The notes beneath the pieces were generated by a model. That model was not told where the DNA came from. It saw nothing but the letters and a program-made list of their open reading frames with translations, and did not search any database. A stretch of 64,000 nt of DNA from Lamellibrachia columna (Eukaryota; Annelida; Polychaeta; Sabellida; Siboglinidae): the NCBI GenBank assembly GCA_963662155.1, contig OY759270.1:51498803-51562802 (forward strand). Reading direction: 5' to 3'. Positions 58,971 to 64,000 of this stretch are shown here, one piece after another. Numbering within the stretch: the first letter of the stretch is position 1; each line of letters begins with the position of its first letter. Both the position numbers and the translations under genes were made by a program.

Positions 58971-60785
58971 AAATTGTGGCCATCAGATAAAATAATGTTT
59001 AATATAATGAAGGAGAGTAGTGCAACATGTCAAACATGCAGGGTATATTGCAACACAAGTGTCCACTGTTTGAGGCCACAGTTATATAACATTTCGTTGT
59101 AAAGCAATACTAGCTACAAAGCATAGCACCATTCTGCAATCTCTAGATAATAGCCCTCCATGTCCTACTAAATGCCGTTGTAGAGGTTCGGGTCAACATT
59201 TAAGCGTTAAATATTAGTGAACGGGAAATAGTAGTAACTTGACAGTAAATATTTACTTAATGATAAATATTACGATACGTTGATACATTAACTACATAGA
59301 CTATCTATCTACCTTGTCCTGCATATAAGTTTGTATACATACACGGACATTCGTGTCTATTGAAGTCCCCCCAATGCCATTATGGTAGCGCAACAGCTTT
59401 GCCATAGATATTTATGTGTCATATTATGTTTGGAATGTTGACATGATTTTTACTAAAACGGACAAATGATATCGTAGTCCTGTGATACTGAAGGCGGTGT
59501 TTGTGTTTATGGAACATCGTAAACCTGCCATACGGTGAACTTTTAACGAACGTTTACCTACGGTGTCCATTACGTGTGATAGAACCGTGGATAGTTAACG
59601 TGTAGCGCATACATTGTTGATAAAAATTAAGCCTAACACAGTGATATAGAGACTCGACAACGTGAGTCCGTTGGAAACATTAGTTTTACTCGACACGGTA
59701 TATTACTGGTTATAATTAGCCTGCTGCTGGTTTGCCGAGCAATATAATGAAATCCGAACGACCACCGGTGTTGTGGAAGTCGGCATTAGATGTAAACCCA
59801 ATTCATTGAATGTGAATCTTGAATTGAAACAGGTGTGTTGTTTTACTGGTCCGACAGCGCCGTATCGTCCAATTTGAAAGTTTTCTTTGTGGATAGCGTA
59901 TTACGCAATGCGTAAGCTCCAAAGGACCCTGCTCAAAAATACAATGGCAAGTCACCTTATTTGATATGCAATTCATTATTGCATTCTAAATAATGTTTGC
60001 TTGGCTTCCACAAATATACTGGCAATACTCGGAGTACTGCGTAGTGCGTGTTGCAGTATTGCACGTGCCAACGCCTCCAAGCCGCTGATATAAAGGAGAG
60101 GCACTGGGAGGAGATGGCGCACCAGTGCATGGCGTACGACGGTCAAAAAAGGAACCGCAAAAGCTGAATCCAAAAGAGCAACTGATGCCGAAATCAAACG
60201 ACAACTTCGTCATGAACGTGAGATTTTGCGATGTTAATGTAATACTCGAAACCGAGACAACCGCCAATGACTCGATGGCATGCCAACAGTATTCAACTGT
60301 AGGCAAGCGCACAGTAACGATAGGTATTCGAGCAACCAGTTAAAGTTAGTTACATTACCATTAATTAAGATATTTACTAATAAAAATATACTAACCTCAC
60401 ACCAATTCAGGACATTTAAACTTCAATTTAATTAAAGTTACATTTATGTTGGTAAAATTGCTGATTAGACGCAAGTGGACTGTTACTTTTTTTGTAAGTC
60501 TATGAACTTGAGTTGATGGAAGGCACCATTCAAAGCAATTTACGTGTCACTGTTTACACATTTAATGACATCGATTGCTATAAAAATAACTAACACGATT
60601 CATGCCAATTTTTCCCAAGCCCAAATTGTCCAATGTGGTTTTCTGGCTAATTAGGGGTTTCTCAGTTTGTCTTCTGACCAATTAAGACCTACATTCTCTT
60701 TGCCTACTCGTGGATTTAGCCACTTGGCTTACTCGTTACTGGCACATCAAAGGAATTGTTTCATTTTTGTGAGCAGTGTGGTATT
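58971..60785. other. Anonymous AT-rich sequence
   Basis: About 1.8 kb without a convincing gene. At 60018-60062 a short echo of the ACTCGGAGTACTGCGTA / TTGCAGTATTGCA module of copy A is visible. A charged, coding-like stretch (KKGTAKAESKRATDAEIKRQ, frame starting near 60140) could be a pseudogene end but was not recognised. Confidence 0.5.
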
Positions 60786-61425
60786 GCAGCATCAAAAGGT
60801 AATATAATTCTTGGGTTGATTAGGAGAAACATAACATACAAGGAAAAAAGGTAATTTTACCTCTGTATAAAGCAATAGTTAGACCTCATTTAGAATACTG
60901 TATACAAGCGTGGAGACCATATCGTAAGAAGGATATAGATACGCTTGAACGCATACAGAGGAGAGCAACTAAAATTATTCCAGGACTGAGAGACCTTAGC
61001 TATGAAGAACGCCTGAAAGAATGTGGTTTAACAACTCTAGAGACAAGGAGGTTAAGAGGAGATCAGATTGAAGTTTTTAAGATATTGAATGCATATGAAA
61101 AATTTATAGAAATATGTTTTTCTCACTCAAGAACGATAGCAGAACTAGAGGACATGAGGTAAAATTAATAAAGGATCAGTGTAAATTGGAAATCAGGAAG
61201 TACTCTTTCGTACAGAGGACAATAAATGAATGGAACAAATTGTCTACAGATTGTATAACTGCTAGCAGCATGAATATGTCTAAAAACAATGTTGGCACAT
61301 ATCTCAGGAGGGCGAGTTACACGTAGATGAATATTGTTGGACTATCAATATGGCTTCCTTGTCCACTTGCCATCTGGGCCTTTGGCTTGGATGGCTAATA
61401 TTGCTAAATCTTGTTAAATAATAGA
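60786..61425 (+). pseudogene. 3' end of a Jockey/CR1-like LINE
   Basis: Contains VILPLYKAIVRPHLEYCIQA, DTLERIQRRATKIIPGLRDL and ECGLTTLETRRLRGDQIEVF (60855-61080), then, after a frameshift near 61120, SRTRGHEVKLIKDQCKLEIR, KYSFVQRTINEWNKL and a terminal YLRRASYT with stop at 61324. The following 3' UTR (GGCTTCCTTGTCCACTTGCC, 61351) is shared with the minus-strand copy at 16905-17305. The 5' part is missing. RT catalytic motifs would lie upstream of this fragment. Confidence 0.88.
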
Positions 61426-61989
61426 TAAAATATCAACTTATGGATACATTGACTTTATTTATAATTAAATCAGATAGTTGTGCATCCAGAGCCTGGAATA
61501 TTTGTAAAATCACAGTTGCTGTTTTGCATAGTACCGTGTATAAAGGCTACAAATTAACACTTATGTACATGGTAACTCCAGAAAATTTCATGATTTATCA
61601 GTGTGTATAAATATACAATTTGAATTTTGGATGGTAAATACTGTAGTTATGCTTAAGTGAAACACAACTTGCGAGCCTGATTTTTATACACAATTCGTCA
61701 AATATGTTGGAACATGAATTACTCCCTTTTATAGCTTAGGGTGTGTAGTTTCTTGTACATAAATGTTGTTTTCACCAGAAAATTTCTTTAAACAAAATAT
61801 GTTTCACAGATGGTATCTCGCAAAATGGCAAATGTAATTTTACAAACGTTCCCAGACTTCAGATGCACAACCATCTGACATTAAAATGAAGGCAAAGGAG
61901 GTATTCTATCTATACGAAAGTAAACATTCACATTTTCAAGGCTCTAGCCCTACTTAGTTATCGGACCTTAAACTTTCCTAAAATTACAT

Positions 61990-62840
61990 TAACGGATATC
62001 CAAGGTCATAAAATATTGTTTTCTCAGAAGCTACTAAGAGTAGGAAGCTAACATGTGACATTTGGTGAATATCTTGTATAAATATTGAAGAGATCTGAAG
62101 ACACAGAGTCTGGACTATCTAGTGATTTGATGTAAAATCCATTGTTGACAGAAAAGGGTCATCATAAAGATAACAGTGAGGACACATATATTAATAGCTT
62201 TGAGACGACACCAGTTTGAAGAATCATGAATTATATCAACACTGTGGTATGTGCACGTGAATGGTTTGTGGGTGTTAAAACCGTGCACCATTGAAGAATA
62301 AAGTTCACCATCACAGACTTCCAAATGGATCATTCAATTTTTCACACATAAATTACAAATCACTACCTTTAAAGTGAGACCAGTTTAATTTAATATGCCT
62401 ACATCTCCGAAACTACTAGGAACATAAAGCTAAAATTAGATTTGTTCAATTTGGGTATTTGGGGAATATCTGATAAAAATCCTGAAGAGATCTGAACTTC
62501 TGAAAATACAATGTGTAGACCATCCAGTGATTTGATGTGGAATGACCTATTATTGAATATTAGAGTTCATCATGCATGAAGAAATGCCCTATTAGAGACG
62601 AAAGTTAGCACACATAACCAATATATCAATAGTATTTATAGTACAGTAGTTTGAAAAATCAGGAATCATATTAACATTGTGGTGTAGCACTTGGTTATGT
62701 ACTCGTGAATACATTGTGAGTGCAAAAATCATGTATCACTGAAGAATTAAATCACCAGGAATTCTGAATGGATCATGAAATTTGGCACACAAATTACATA
62801 CCATTTTCCTTAAAGTAAGACTGGTTTCATGATTTTTTAA
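61990..62840. repeat. Two diverged tandem units of about 400-440 bp
   Basis: Unit 1 (about 61990-62395) and unit 2 (about 62396-62840) share, in order, GAATATCT..ATAAA..T.TGAAGAGATCTGAA, TAG.CCATC.AGTGATTTGATGT, AGTTTGAA.AATCA.GAAT.ATAT.AACA.TGTGGT, GAAGAATAAA and GGATCAT..AATTT..CACA.AAATTACA. Noncoding. The flanks 61426-61990 and 62841-63400 show nothing further, except a short TA run at 63127-63138. Confidence 0.8.
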
Positions 62841-63404
62841 ATGTAGCCACACTGGGTTTTGTTCCATTGAAAATGTCCCCTAAATTATTTTTTTTCTGAG
62901 TTCACAAGGGTGTTGCTCCATAATTAAAACTTACCAACAAATCAATGATGCACTCAATTTCGCGTTTTTAAATATTTCAGTATTCTATTGCTGTCTTATT
63001 ATTCAGTGTGTTATTCCAGTCTATCTTTGCTAAATAGTTTCTCATATCTTTATCTACTTTTGTGGAAGTTTCTCCTGTACTGCTTTTTATTATTTTTTTA
63101 TTATTTTATTTTGCTGTAACATGTCCTTATATATATATCTTAACATTTTCAATTAATTCATTTAGTAAGGACAAAGCTATATCTAATACACTCTCTCCCT
63201 TGTTTGGTTCTAGCACATGCTGAGAAAGGAAACTATGTTGTATTAAAAATAGGAATGTTTGATCCCCACCCCCTGTACTATACAGATTTCTATGGTATAA
63301 GTCTGTGATTAATATTGATTAAACATACTTCAAACCAATTGATGTGATCGACCATTTTAAGAGTGGCCTGTTTATAGCATGTTGAGGGTTTCCACTGATT
63401 CAGG

Positions 63405-64000
63405 TGTAAAATGTTGAAAAGAAATTGGCAGGTAATATAAAAAATTACAGCAAGAGTTTCTATGCTTATGTAAGGAGTAAACAGAACGTTCGAGATAAGG
63501 TCGGACCACTGGAAAACAACAGGGGAAACATAATTTCAGAGGGGTTTCAAATGGCAGAGGTCCTGAATGAGTATTTCAGCTCAGTATTTACCACAGAAGA
63601 TATCAGCTCACTTCCAGTTCCATTTACTAAATTTGATGGAAATAAATCAGAACAGTTAGGGCGGTTATTTGTAACTCCTGTAATGATAGCAAAAAAATTA
63701 AGAAGATGAAAGATAATAAATCACCTGGAGTTGATGGGATACCACCAAAACTGCTTAAGGAAATTGTTGAGCAAATTAGTACACCACTTGCAAAATTGTT
63801 TAACTTGTCACTAGAAGAAGGAATAGTTCCATCAGAATGGAAAGAAGCAAACATTACGCTACTATTTAAGAAGGGATCGAGGAACAAGCCAGAAAATTAC
63901 AGACCAGTGAGTTTAACATCAGTTATATGTAAATTACTCGAAACATTAATTAGAGACCACATGGTGGAATTCCTTGTAAAACATAATTTAATAAATACAT
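63405..64000 (+). pseudogene. Jockey/CR1-like LINE RT, N-terminal part, cut by window end
   Basis: Begins EKKLAGNIKNYSKSFYAYVRSK (in two parts around 63415-63480), then FQMAEVLNEYFSSVFTTED, a stop after a frameshift near 63705, then KDNKSPGVDGIPPKLLKEI, LFNLSLEEGIVPSEWKEANI and ENYRPVSLTSVICKLLE (63710-63940), the RT fingers. The same LINE family as 60786-61425 is likely from style, but the two do not overlap so this is inferred. Upstream endonuclease is absent. It may continue beyond the window. Confidence 0.88.

Overview
This is a gene-poor, AT-rich stretch of a eukaryotic nuclear genome, almost certainly from an invertebrate animal. Support comes from the mobile-element mix: BEL/Pao LTR retrotransposon, piggyBac, hAT with a TTF/zinc-finger-MYM-like N-terminus, and CR1-, RTE- and Jockey-like LINEs. 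Very long (TA)n, (GT)n and (TATG)n microsatellites and the lack of compact operon-like coding agree. I cannot name the species; a marine lophotrochozoan is a guess. I see no convincing single-copy host gene, tRNA, rRNA or CRISPR array.

Regions 1-16250 and 16250-41770 are built from a modular interspersed repeat that I do not recognise. Copy A (1-6400) and copy B (9390-16250) are collinear apart from indels, and both start with a compound microsatellite and carry a 50-bp minisatellite. Copies C (16600-18510), D (18511-23300) and E (24905-41770) share other modules of the same family. D and E also carry a decayed gene with a cysteine-rich C-terminus and lie about 6.8 kb apart, which implies local tandem duplication. 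Copy E has been split by a 7.06-kb BEL/Pao element (29816-36873, 5-bp target duplication GTTAT) and by a piggyBac copy (37454-40299). Both ancestral sites can be read from uninterrupted paralogues at 23010 and 11050-11100. Copy E ends in 14 units of an 81-bp minisatellite.

Region 41990-47430 holds two rearranged copies of another repeat. It contains decayed pieces of an animal protein family of unknown function (SDGPT...QY and FFEA.HGKG boxes), a LINE remnant, a 29-bp minisatellite and a second end of a TTAA-type DNA transposon. Region 47500-49550 has only simple and short repeats.

Region 49560-58970 is a graveyard: a fold-back MITE, a zinc-finger LINE broken by a 43-bp minisatellite, a Gypsy-like gag fragment, a hAT transposase relic containing a 32-bp minisatellite, a long (TA)n tract and an RTE-type LINE. 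From 58980 on the sequence is mostly anonymous. It holds the 3' end (60790-61420) and a separate RT fragment (63405 to the window edge) of a Jockey/CR1-like LINE family.

The only long intact ORFs are the BEL gag-protease frame (830 codons), its RT/RNase H frame (513 codons) and the piggyBac transposase frame (580 codons). BEL is disabled downstream by stops and frameshifts. The piggyBac copy has lost its 5' end, 5' inverted repeat and start codon. The region therefore reads as layered transposon insertion plus repeated birth of minisatellites inside dead elements.
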